From positions 3,844,001-3,908,000 of the forward strand of contig NW_027331831.1 in assembly GCF_033568475.1 (NCBI RefSeq): DNA of 64,000 nt, in the 5' to 3' direction. Shown piece after piece: positions 1 through 9,229 of this stretch (positions are counted from its first letter, which is position 1; each line of letters begins with the position of its first letter). This DNA is from Henckelia pumila (lineage: Eukaryota; Streptophyta; Magnoliopsida; Lamiales; Gesneriaceae). The notes beneath the pieces are model-generated. The model did no database searches. It saw only the letters and a list, made by a program, of their open reading frames with translations, and was not told where the DNA came from. Made by a program: the position numbers and the translations under genes.

Positions 1-959
1 ACAGATTTTCTCCTACGCCCGGTCTCCTTCACACCATTCTCCGTGGACCTACGGCCACGACTTTCGGGTTTTTCAGCCTCGGTATCCATACATTTACTCA
101 TGAACCCACTACTACTAGCTTCACCTACAGATCTCTTCTTTTTACCTCGACCAGGATGTTGAAATTCATTATTATCTTCGACTTCTTTAGCTTCATAAGC
201 AGTACCCCAAGTTCCCTCGGTATTACATTTATCTTTAACATTGCTTCCTGGAATCGTGTACCCAAATGGTAACCACAGAACTTCTCCATTTACATCCCCA
301 TTGGTTTTACGCAACTCTAGTGGCATAAACCCCGGACACCAGTAATGCCCCTTTTCAATCAGCTCCGCTGGTGGCGCTCCAACCGCCACCGCGTGAAACC
401 CTCTTCCACAGCTCCCATTCGTGCACCTCAAACAGCAGTCCTCAAAAACCCTTTCATACTGGTACACGTAGTAGCAGTAAGGGCACACTGTCCAAAACGC
501 ATCACCGCCATTTTCTGACGGACAGCCACTCAAATTCCTCATCAACTCTCCATCGAATCGAGCCTTTTCCAAAGGGTTAGATAGCACGGACCACCCTTTG
601 AGAACAGCCTCATAAGCTTCGGAAGAATTCGGGTACGGGTTCACATTCGGGTCCAAAATGGACGTTAGGGTTTTGAAGCTGGACCCAATTTGGTCAGTGT
701 CGGACTCGAAGCGAGGTAGATTGAAAATGGTGTAGTAATCGGGAAGTGTAGGTGTGATTTTGGGGACGGAGAGAACGGAAGCTATGGAGAGGATTTTGGT
801 GGGGCCGGAGTGAGTCGGTTCCGATTCCTTCGCGCGTAAGGCGTACGACTGGCAGTCGGCGAAGCTCCGATGCTCGAGAAAATAAACCGCTGCGGCGAGG
901 TAGCGGCGGGTCTCCGGTTTGGCATCCTCTTGACCCGGTGAAGAATTTCGGGTACCCAT
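1..959 (-). CDS. DnaJ-like protein with degenerate J-domain and zinc ribbon (3' end beyond the window)
   Basis: An open frame of 319 codons runs from the ATG at 959 to the left edge without a stop, so the C-terminus is missing. Residues about 85-150 resemble a J-domain of the plant DnaJ/DUF3444 kind: DYYTIFNLPRFESD at the start, and WSVLSNPLEKARFDGEL at the helix III-IV end. The loop that normally holds HPD reads LDPNVNP, so the Hsp70-stimulating tripeptide is absent. A zinc-ribbon-like motif follows at about 165-195: FWTVCPYC, then CLRC and a further CxxxxC. The last visible part is basic (GRGKKKR, GRRRRK) and probably nuclear. The family is inferred to act as a nuclear or chromatin-linked J-like protein, not a classical co-chaperone. 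The start is the first ATG of a continuous frame that shows the N-terminal helices of this family. No introns are needed. Confidence 0.85.
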   Translation of the reverse strand, partial: MGTRNSSPGQEDAKPETRRYLAAAVYFLEHRSFADCQSYALRAKESEPTHSGPTKILSIASVLSVPKITPTLPDYYTIFNLPRFESDTDQIGSSFKTLTSILDPNVNPYPNSSEAYEAVLKGWSVLSNPLEKARFDGELMRNLSGCPSENGGDAFWTVCPYCYYVYQYERVFEDCCLRCTNGSCGRGFHAVAVGAPPAELIEKGHYWCPGFMPLELRKTNGDVNGEVLWLPFGYTIPGSNVKDKCNTEGTWGTAYEAKEVEDNNEFQHPGRGKKKRSVGEASSSGFMSKCMDTEAEKPESRGRRSTENGVKETGRRRKS

Positions 960-1700
960 TTTTGGGAACAAATAAAACCGTACTGGCTCAAAATAACATT
1001 CTCGGTAAATGCCTCTCAGATATCTCGACCTAAATACCACGTATGGACTATGGATCGAACCGATATTTGTAATATTTAAAAATACGTTATCAAGATTTAA
1101 TTCCAAAATTGCTGGTGTAGATTTCGTATTGACTACAATGCTTATTTATAATTTATAATTGATATTGTTGGAAAAGGTGATCGACGAGCAAACTGTTGGG
1201 AGCTGTTTTTGATATATTTTTTTCGACGTTTAAATCAGATATTTAGATAGAGAGATTACAGTGAGTGTTGTGTGTGAATGAGAGAAATTGAGTGAATCCA
1301 ATAAAATGATCAATCTTGGTATTTTTAGGGAAGGTCACCAGATTTGATGCCATATTTTCTTAACGAAAATCCTTCCTCACAGGGATCATGATCCCGTGAA
1401 TCTCGGCGGGGATCCCGCTTAGTTCTTTCCCTAAAGATGGAAGGTTGAGTCTTTCCTAATGCGAACAAACTCGTCCTACAGGTCGATGGTGACGAGATAA
1501 TCTGGTGAGGGTTAATCATCTCAGGGGCATGATGTGCCGACCTGACTATCTGGCCGACTTGGTTGTTCTACCAACCTGACTGTCTGACTTGTTTTCATTT
1601 TTTTCTTTTAACTTGTAGTTACTTTCATTTTTTTTTTTTTATCTTTTTTATCGATCATAAAAGGATCGATAATAGTATATTATATATAGTATATGATATA
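960..1700. other. 5' flank of the DnaJ-like gene and left flank of the nested retroelement
   Basis: No gene is seen. The stretch holds the presumed promoter and leader of the minus-strand DnaJ-like gene, an 82-bp segment also present at 18912-18993, and an AT-rich end (TATATAGTATATGATATA) into which the copia element inserted. The small frame at 1325-1519 has no recognisable content. Confidence 0.5.
1108..1189 (+). repeat. 82-bp segment repeated in direct orientation on the other side of the retroelement
   Basis: The segment beginning ATTGCTGGTGTAGATTTCG and ending GATCGACGAGC is found again at 18912-18993 with only a few changes in the middle T/A-rich part. The two copies flank the nested retroelement at a distance, outside both LTRs. 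This is not a target-site duplication, because the spacing to each LTR end differs (about 510 and 450 bp). Confidence 0.85.
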
Positions 1701-2842
1701 TGTTAGAACCAAATGGGGGGATTTAGGTTCTATTGGCAACTTTAGCAATTTAAAGCGATTATGCAAATACGCAAGCGGAAGACTTAAAACAATTAATAAT
1801 AAGTGCGGTAAATAAATGCGTAATGTAAATAAAGCAGTAAAAGGGATAAGAGATGTTTATGAAAGTTCGACGATAAATCGTCTACGTCTCCCCTTCTTGG
1901 TTAAGATCGATTAACCAAGGATCCACTAGCACTTCGAACGAATTGGCTTTGATGGCTCCAAGATAGCCTTACAACTTGACACGATCACCGCGCCGATACA
2001 ACTCAACACTTGGCCGTAAGGGCTTCAAGGATAGCCACAACACTCACAACACTTGGCTTCACACTCAAGTGTTTACACCAACGATTTTCACAACCCCGGA
2101 TACAACTCGATATATGAATATATTTTGAAAGGTCAAAGGGGCTACAAATTGCTCAACAAATAGCTCAAATAATGCTTAAGAGGATTGAGAGACTTGAAGA
2201 TGTTGGGATGCTTGAAATGGTCTCGGAATGCCTCTATTTATAGCTGAAAATTCGGCATCGATCTGAACTTCCGTTCCTAGCATCGGAGCTTCCGAAATTT
2301 GAATTCTGAGTCACGCGGTTTGTACAGGATCGGAACTTCCGATCCCACTTCGGAGCTTCTGATCGGCGCATTAAATATGTTGTCGGGCAAAAGTCTTCCG
2401 AACAAGATTATCAGGCCGCCGTTGCAGATTGGAACTTCCGATCTATGATCGGTGCTTCCGATCTCGTCACTTCTAGCTTCCGTTCTGCTTCCGAACAATA
2501 TAAAATTCTTTGAAAATAGATCGGAGCTTCCGAACCTTGATCGGAACGTCCGATCGTCCCTTAGCTTCCGAAGGTCCTTCTGATCCTGATCAGAGGTTCC
2601 GAACTCCAATCGGAGCTTCCGAACTCGTAGCAGTATAAGTCTTTGAAATTTGTTTCTGATCTTGAATAAACTTGTACGCAATTGAGCCTTGAAAATTTTA
2701 ACTCTGTAATAAGCTCATTGTAAACATTAGTAACATTTTAACCTAGTTTTGTTAATCATCAAAACATAGACAAAAGGACCTTGTTAATGCATTAAAAACA
2801 TTAATCTCACAATCGAGATTTATATGCGTTTAAGGCGTAACA
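1701..2842 (-). repeat. 3' LTR of the copia element
   Basis: On the plus strand it begins TGTTAGAACC and ends GGCGTAACA, giving TG...CA ends. It matches 17315-18460 nearly throughout, with scattered substitutions and small indels. It contains the palindrome array and a TATA box at 2234-2243. The open frame at 2277-2681 is a translation of the palindrome repeats, not a gene. Confidence 0.93.
2234..2624 (-). promoter_or_regulatory. Palindrome array plus TATA box in the copia 3' LTR
   Basis: About ten imperfect copies of GATCGGA-N3-TCCGATC lie between 2260 and 2624, for example GATCGGAACTTCCGATC variants. They are followed in the direction of transcription by CTATAAATAG at 2234-2243. This is the U3 enhancer/core promoter position of the LTR. 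The role is inferred from position. Confidence 0.7.
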
Positions 2843-3026
2843 ATCTCCCCCTTTTTGATGATCACAAAACTTGGTTAAAAATAGAAAATAAAAATAGACA
2901 GTAAAAAGCATATAAGTATTTAAATTTCTTTTAAAAACTCCTTCTAAAATAAGCAACAAAGTTTTTAACAAATAAATAATTTTTACTCAATTTAACTGAT
3001 TAACCAATTAATTCTCCCCCTTTTTG
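2843..3026 (-). other. Two polypurine tracts upstream of the copia 3' LTR
   Basis: On the minus strand AAAAAGGGGGAGAT lies directly against the LTR (2843-2857). A second copy, AAAAAGGGGGAGAAT, lies at 3012-3026. The tract next to the LTR is the expected primer for plus-strand DNA synthesis. Repeated polypurine tracts at this place are a known Sirevirus feature. The DNA to 3142 is AT-rich and non-coding. Confidence 0.85.
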
Positions 3027-3142
3027 TGATAAGCAAAAAGTAATAATAAGTGAATAAAAGAGAATGAATATAAACTATTTTATTCCAATAGAATTTAAAT
3101 TTTACATAAGACCAAATACAACTTAAAATGCAAAATAAAAAT

Positions 3143-4360
3143 CTAAGAGTCATCATCGCGAGTCGGCGGAGGATAGCGAGAGGTGAACTCATCAAATCGG
3201 GTCTCCAAAGAAGCAACTCTAGCAGTCAACTCGGAAAAGTGAGTGTGCATGCTCGTCTCTATACGATGAAGTGTCTCGAATAGACGGTCGCTAGGGAATT
3301 GGTTTGCTGGGGTTGCAGGGACCTCAGGAGTTTGGAAAGGAACATCTTCAAGGTTGGCCGCAAAAGCCTCAAAACCGGAAGATGATGGAATATCAGAGTT
3401 AGGAGGACCAGTCGGAAAACCTTTGATTTGGATAGAGTGGGGAAGAGAGGAATATGGTAAATGAAAGGCAGAAATAGGTAAAAATCTAGAAAATACTCTT
3501 CCTCGATCTTCAACCCATCGAGAGTACACAGGATTCCAGGATAAATACATCCTGGTGATAGACTGATGGTTAAAGATGTGACTTGGTGGGATTTCAATAG
3601 AAGGTATCCCCTCAAATTCAACATCGAAATGACTCAAAATCCGGTTGATAAACCGGGCATAAGGAAAAGAAACCTTTTTCACCGTCTTTGCCGTGTGATG
3701 CATAGTCGGCATAACAAGGCGCGGAAGGTTAAAAGGTCGAGATGAAATGATATGAAATAGAATGTATAAATCTAAATATTTGCAAGTGGAGAGGTCTCCA
3801 CTGCGAGGAACGATAGAAGTGGTAATGAGTTTTTGAATGATTTGAAAATCAAGACAAAGACTCTTGAGGTGGATACGATCATCAGCAGCAATAGCTGGAC
3901 GACCAAGAATGGTAGAAAGTAACAACTCGCGATCAAAAGTAGGATCATTTTGAGGCCAGTTTTGCGAGAAGTATTCACCGGGTCCATTCCTGGGAAGATC
4001 AAACCAGGAGGACAAATCAGCAGAAGAAAAACGAATATGCCTGCCTTGAACAATCGTGGCAATGGTGACCTCACCATGACCTAATTCGAGTTCAAGATTG
4101 GCATAAAACTCGTGAATGAGAGAAATGTAGATGGAGTCAGGGACAGATGGAAGAAAGAAAGATTCCCACTGTTGAGCCTTGATAAGGTCCAACAGAAGGA
4201 GAAGAGACTGGGCCAAATAGGTGGAATCTAAGATACGACCAGGATGAATAGTACGGTCCTGATAGTCTTCGGGAATGGGCCTAGAGATAGCAGGTTGGGT
4301 CAGATCATGGGATTGGGCTTGGCTTGTAGTGGCTAAAGCACGACGGCGTTTGGATGCCAT
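3143..4360 (-). CDS. Third ORF of the copia element (envelope-like position; 'putative plant transposon protein' domain)
   Basis: An intact 405-codon frame lies between RNase H and the 3' LTR, where Sireviruses carry their so-called envelope-like gene. The N-terminus is basic (MASKRRR). Residues about 60-260 resemble the plant transposon protein domain: SLIHEFYANL, then VQGRHIRFSSADLSSWFDL, then a helical region with RPFNLPRLVMPTMHHTAK. The C-terminus is Pro/Ser-rich, followed by a short heptad-like segment (LFETLHRIETSMHTHF and LTARVASLETRFDEF) that may be a coiled coil. I see no convincing signal peptide or transmembrane helix, so an envelope role is not supported by the sequence. A related domain occurs in the ORF at 58808-59941. 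It has its own promoter-like module upstream. It is the only undamaged gene of this element, while gag and pol carry stops. The function is unknown. Confidence 0.8.
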   Translation of the reverse strand: MASKRRRALATTSQAQSHDLTQPAISRPIPEDYQDRTIHPGRILDSTYLAQSLLLLLDLIKAQQWESFFLPSVPDSIYISLIHEFYANLELELGHGEVTIATIVQGRHIRFSSADLSSWFDLPRNGPGEYFSQNWPQNDPTFDRELLLSTILGRPAIAADDRIHLKSLCLDFQIIQKLITTSIVPRSGDLSTCKYLDLYILFHIISSRPFNLPRLVMPTMHHTAKTVKKVSFPYARFINRILSHFDVEFEGIPSIEIPPSHIFNHQSITRMYLSWNPVYSRWVEDRGRVFSRFLPISAFHLPYSSLPHSIQIKGFPTGPPNSDIPSSSGFEAFAANLEDVPFQTPEVPATPANQFPSDRLFETLHRIETSMHTHFSELTARVASLETRFDEFTSRYPPPTRDDDS

Positions 4361-4437
4361 TTAGAGAGGTTTGGATCGGATTAAAGGGAGAAAAGAAGAT
4401 GATTTCTAGGTGTGAAAAATCGGAATGAGCGATCTGA

Positions 4438-4744
4438 TATTTATAGGGACGGAATCGATCGGAAGCTCCGATCTGCGATTGGACGTTCCGATCGTGCGGT
4501 CGACTTAAATCAAGACACGTGTCGATCGGAAGCTCCGAACGTTCTTCGGACGTTCCGATCCTGAAGCGGTAATTAATTTTAAGGCGGTGAAAATAATTCA
4601 AAAAGCCAGATAAGATGTGGATCGGAGGTTCTGATTTGTGATCGGAGGTTCCGATCTATGTTTTGGAGGAAAAAATTACCGCGTAGAATAGGAAATGGCG
4701 GGATAGGGATCGGAGGTTCCGATCCAGAATCGGTGGTTCCGATC
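4438..4744 (-). promoter_or_regulatory. Internal promoter-like module upstream of the copia third ORF
   Basis: Eight imperfect palindromes lie at 4457-4473, 4477-4493, 4524-4540, 4545-4560, 4620-4634, 4640-4656, 4708-4724 and 4728-4744. The first reads GATCGGAAGCTCCGATC. On the minus strand they are followed after 10 bp by CTATAAATA (4438-4446), and the ATG of the third ORF lies 78 bp further at 4360. The layout copies that of the LTR promoter, so separate transcription of the third ORF is a reasonable inference. The remaining DNA to 4947 is AT-rich and contains a purine-rich AAGGGAGAGC on the minus strand near 4905. Confidence 0.6.
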
Positions 4745-4947
4745 CACCTGAGGTAAAAATGCGATTTTTGACTCTTTAATTTTAAATTTTGCAAATTAAT
4801 TCTTAAACAGATAAATCATATAAAAATGTGAGCTTTATAATATTGAAAAATACAATTAATTTGTATTATCCAACATTAATTTGCTCGAATTTTAATATTA
4901 AGCTCTCCCTTAATATGACATTAATTTTAACTTATGTCTACAAGCGA

Positions 4948-7660
4948 TTACAACTCAATCATGCCAAGTTCACCACGCAAACGAATAAAAGTATTTTCAT
5001 CTAGTGGTTTAGTAAAAATATCAGCAATTTGATTTGACGTGTCAACATATTGAAGTTCAACTTCATTTCGTTCGATGTGGTCACGAATAAAATGATGACG
5101 AATGTTAATATGTTTGGTACGCGAATGTTGAATCAGATTCTTTGTAAGACAAATCGCGCTAGTGTTGTCATAGAAAATAAGGATTTTTGAAAAAGATACA
5201 CCATAGTCAAGCAATTGATGCTTCATCCAAAGAATTTGCGCACAACAACTACTGGCAGCCATATATTCGGCTTCGGTCGTTGACAACGCAACACAATTTT
5301 GTTTCTTTGAAAACCAAGAAACTAAACAATTTCCTAAAAAGAAACAGGTTCCACTAGTGCTTTTCCTGTCCACCTTATATCCACCAAAGTCGGCATCACA
5401 GTAAGCTATTAAATCAAAGAAAGAATTTTTCGAATACCACAAGCCGAGATTTGGAGTATTTGAAAGATATTTGAAAATGCGTTTTAAGGCGAACAAATGT
5501 GATTCCTTTGGACATGATTGAAATCGTGTACACAAGCAAACACTAAACATAATGTCAGGTCTACTAGCAGTAGCATAAAGTAAGGAGCCAATCATACTAC
5601 GAAAGGAAGATTGATCTACAGTTTTACCATTTTCATCCTTGTCGAGTCTGATTGCTGTGCTCATCCGTGTGGATGATGATTTTGTGTTCTTCATCCCAAA
5701 CTTCTTTAGAATTTCCTTGATGTATTTGCTTTGATTCACAAAGAACTCATCCTTGCACTGTTTGATTTGCAATCTGAGGAAATAGTTAAGTTCCCCCATC
5801 ATGCTCATCTCAAAGTGTTCCTGCATAAGCTTGGAGAAATCTTGACAGAGAGTTTCGTCAGTAGAACTAAATATTATATCATCAACATAAATTTGCACAA
5901 TAAAAAGATTATTTTTGACATTCTTGGTGAATAAAGTAATGTTGATCTTTCCTCGAAAAACCATTTGAAAGCAAGAAAGTAGACAGTTTATCATACCAAG
6001 CTCTAGGAGCTTGTTTCAATTCATACAAAGCTTTGTTTAATCTATACACATGATCAGGCAGTAAAACATCAACAAAGCCATCAGGTTGTTCAATATAAAC
6101 TTCTTCTTTCAATTCACCATTCAGGAAAGCACTCTTAACATCCATTTGAAATAACTTAAAATTTCTAGAGCAAGCAAAAGCAAGTAGCATGCGAATGGAT
6201 TCTAGTCTAGCAACAGGCGCATATGTCTCATCATAATCAATGCCTTCTTCTTGACTATAACCTTTCGCTACAAGCCTAGCTTTATTTCTAGTAATAGTGC
6301 CATGCTCATCAAGTTTATTCCTATAAACCCATTTAGTGCCAATAATAGATCTATCATGCGGCCTAGGAACAAGATTCCAAACATCATTACGTTTAAACTC
6401 ATTCAATTCATCTTGCATAGCAATAATCCAAGAATCATCTAATAAAGCATCATTAATGCACTTAGGTTCAACATGTGAAACAAAAGCAAGATGATTGCAA
6501 ATATTATTAATTGAAGAGCGAGTGGTTACTCCCTTCGAAGGACTTCCAATGATAAGATCCATAGGATGATCTTTGTGAAGCGTCCAATCCTTCGGAAATG
6601 GTGTTTCCTCAACAGAAACATCTAAATCATTTAGACTTGATGAAGCCATCTCTTCTTTGAGTAATTTTACATCATCATTGTTAGTGCGAGAGACTATTGA
6701 CATAGATTCATCAAATACAACATGCATAGATTCTTCAACAAGTAAAGTACGTTTATTAAAAACTCTAAAAGCCTTACTTGTTGTGGAATATCCAAGAAAA
6801 ATATCTTTGTCGGATTTGGCATCAAATTTGTCAAGGTTGTCCTTACCGTTATTATGTATATAGCATTTGGAACCGAAAGCCCGAAAGTATGAAATGTTAG
6901 GCTTTCTCCCTCTCCATAATTCATATGGAGTTTTCTTGAGTATTGGCCTTATTGATACACGATTGATGATGTAACAAGCAGTGTTCATTGCTTCAGCCCA
7001 AAAATATTTTGGTAGAGAATGCTCACATATCATGGTCCTCGCAATCTCTACGAGTGTCTTATTTTTCCTCTCAACGACCCCGTTTTGTTGAGGAGTCCTA
7101 GGACAAGAAAAATTGTGACCAATGCCTTTCTCTTCACAAAAAATTGTAAAACTCTCATTTTGAAATTCAGTTCCGTGGTCACTACGGATCTGTTTGATAG
7201 AAAGATTTTTCTCATTCTCAACATGTTTGACAAAAGTTTTAAAATAATCAAAGGCATCATTTTTGTGGGCTAAAAACAATGTCCATGTGAAACGAGAGAA
7301 ATCATCCACAATGACAAATGCATAAAACTTCCCTCCTAGGCTAGCGTTCCTCGAGGGACCACATAGATCTAGATGGAGAAGTTCAAGGGGCATAGAAGTT
7401 GATACAAAATTTTTGCTTTTAAAAGATTCTCTTGTATGTTTGCCAATTTAACATGCATCACAAACAGAATCTAATTTTAAATTAAGTTTTGGCATACCAA
7501 CAACTAAATCAAGTTTAAAAAGTTTTTCTATGGTACTAGGACCAACATGACCTAGTCGTCTATGCCAAAGAATGTTGTCATCAACATTCAAAGATACAAG
7601 GCTTTTGATATTTGATAAAGATAAATTATTTAAAGAAACCTTGTATACATTTTCACTTCT
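4948..7660 (-). pseudogene. pol: copia pol: integrase, reverse transcriptase and RNase H (damaged)
   Basis: Read from 7660 downward. The first part is the GAG-pre-integrase domain with LWHRRLGHV and the zinc-binding cysteines. It is interrupted by a TAA at 7448-7450 just after CDAC. The integrase core has its D, D and E in LHLDLCG, SDHGTEF and NGVVERKN. Next come the RT motifs [14 protein letters not shown] and, further on, YVDDIIF. RNase H follows with CDADFGG, STTEAEYMAAS and the ending HHFIRDH. The RT frame is broken by a one-base frameshift near 5950: the frame ending at 5909 and the frame beginning at 5994 overlap there. The C-terminus (KPLDENTF, then ELGMIEL) is typical of copia RNase H. 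The gypsy insertion separates this part from the protease. One stop and one frameshift are the only clear lesions here. Confidence 0.9.
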
Positions 7661-7665
7661 ATATC
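7661..7665. repeat. Left target-site duplication of the Ty3 element
   Basis: ATATC here is repeated at 15241-15245 directly after the right LTR. The copia reading frame joins across the two copies once the insertion is taken out. Confidence 0.93.
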
Positions 7666-9119
7666 TGTAGTAACCCAGATTCTATTTTAAGATAATAATA
7701 TATTAAACATGATTAAGGGTTAGTAATTTCGGAGTGTTATTGGACTTCGGAAGGGAATATGGACTTTTGATTTTGGGCCGGATCGGAAGCTCCGAACTCA
7801 GATCGGAAGCTCCGATCCTAGCCACTTCGGAAGCTCAGCGGAAGCACCAAGATCGGAAGCTCCGATCCTGGAACGGACGTTCCGATCTCCAGCTGCCAGC
7901 AATGCTCGATGACTCAGTCGCGAGTTTTGACAAGTATTGAACGTAGAGCAGATCGGAAGCTCCGATCGCCAGATCGGAAGTTCCGATCCCGACGTGTCAC
8001 ACATGCACGCAGTGAGCTGGATCGGAAGCTCCGATCCTGAAATCGGAAGTTCCGATCCTGGCCGGGAATTTTGCCTATAAATAGGGCTTCTCAGATTCAT
8101 TTCTAAATACGAATTCCCGAGTTTCTTTCTTCAGTTATATAGTTTGAGATATACACTTGAGGGCCCTATCGGTTATAATAGAGGTTCTGGAATAACCAAG
8201 GTGCGGTTATAGTCATCCGGGACTAGCGACTTCAAAGGGCTAACTACGGACGAAGGTATGGTCCGGGAATCTATTTAAGTTTTGGGAGTACTTATTAGCT
8301 TAGTTAAGGCTTATAGAATTTATGTAGTGATACGGTGAACTTTTGAATATAGGCTTGGAACCTAGGATCTTACTATACTTGAACTAACCTAGAGGTACAT
8401 ACACATTGACTGAGATTGCCAGCGGGTATACATGTTTATATGTTGCATTTATTTGGCATTATTATATGGCATGATGTATGATTTACCATTTTCTATACTC
8501 ATATGTCATGTGCATATACACGTTGAGCCTATACCTTGTTATACCTGACTATAGAGCCGCTCAGCTCTATACTCGATAGTCTGTCACTGAGAGTACTGCG
8601 ACGGCGGGGGCATTTATGTCTGTCTATTCTAGTGTACTAGACGAGTGTGGTTGCACCCAGAGGTTGATCCGCGCGGTGGCAGCACTCATGTGGCGCCGGT
8701 TCTGAGCATGACTTTTTAGATGACCCTGTACCAGTCATCATGTTGCATGCATTATATACATATGTTTACTCATGTCTATGTACTGGGCGTTAGCGCTCAC
8801 GTCCTAGTTGTTATCTTGGACACCTTATTCCATGGGACAGGTCGCAGGATGGACGGAGCCGGTAGTTCGAGGCAGGACTAGGGAGCCGGATCTTTTCAGG
8901 AGAATTTATACAGCATGATTTGTTTTAGTTGTTTACTGTTTAAGTATTTCGATTTGGTTGTATCACTACAGATTTAAGCCTGGATTATGTTACTAAGCTG
9001 ATATGTAAATTATGGTTTTGTTTCCGCATGTTTTACTCTGTTAAGTTATTTTGCTGTATTAAGTTTAATGCATGCTATTAGTTGCCAGTTACTAGGTGAT
9101 ACCATGCAAGGTCACTACA
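7666..9119 (+). repeat. 5' LTR of the Ty3 element
   Basis: Begins TGTAGTAACCCAG and ends GGTCACTACA (TG...CA). It is 1454 bp long and very similar to 13780-15240, with scattered single-base differences. It contains the palindrome array and TATA box at 7781-8084. The frames at 7734-7940 and 7798-8100 are palindrome translations. Confidence 0.95.
7781..8084 (+). promoter_or_regulatory. Palindrome array plus TATA box in the Ty3 5' LTR
   Basis: Eight copies are seen at 7781-7795, 7801-7817, 7851-7867, 7873-7887, 7951-7967, 7972-7988, 8020-8036 and 8041-8057. The perfect form is GATCGGAAGCTCCGATC or GATCGGAAGTTCCGATC. They are followed after 17 bp by CTATAAATAG at 8075-8084. The position is that of the U3 promoter. 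The same vocabulary occurs in the unrelated copia LTRs. Confidence 0.75.
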
Positions 9120-9123
9120 TTTT

Positions 9124-9135
9124 TGGTATCAGAGC
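9124..9135 (+). other. Primer binding site of the Ty3 element
   Basis: TGGTATCAGAGC follows the 5' LTR after a 4-base spacer. It is the usual complement of the 3' end of plant initiator tRNA-Met. Confidence 0.93.
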
Positions 9136-9229
9136 ATGCTTAGATTTTGGGATTAGTACTTGGGATTTAGAATTAGATTTGAGTAATTCTTGCGCATTTG
9201 GGATTTTAATGTGCAATTCTTTTCAGGAT

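Noticed and set aside
1108-1189. Read as a target-site duplication of the copia element
   Set aside because: It is far too long and lies several hundred bases away from both LTR ends. The likely target duplication is ATATA next to the LTRs.
3143-4360. Third ORF called a viral envelope protein
   Set aside because: No signal peptide, fusion peptide or membrane anchor is visible. It is only in the position where envelope-like genes are annotated.
7781-8057. Regularly spaced palindromes considered as a CRISPR array
   Set aside because: Spacers are of unequal length, the units vary in their centres, the context is a plant LTR and no cas-like gene exists.
7798-8100. Open frame with repeated GSELPI-like peptides
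   Set aside because: It is a translation of the palindrome array in the Ty3 LTR (also 13912-14214, 2277-2681 and 18084-18299 for the copia LTR). The peptide repeats mirror the DNA motif.
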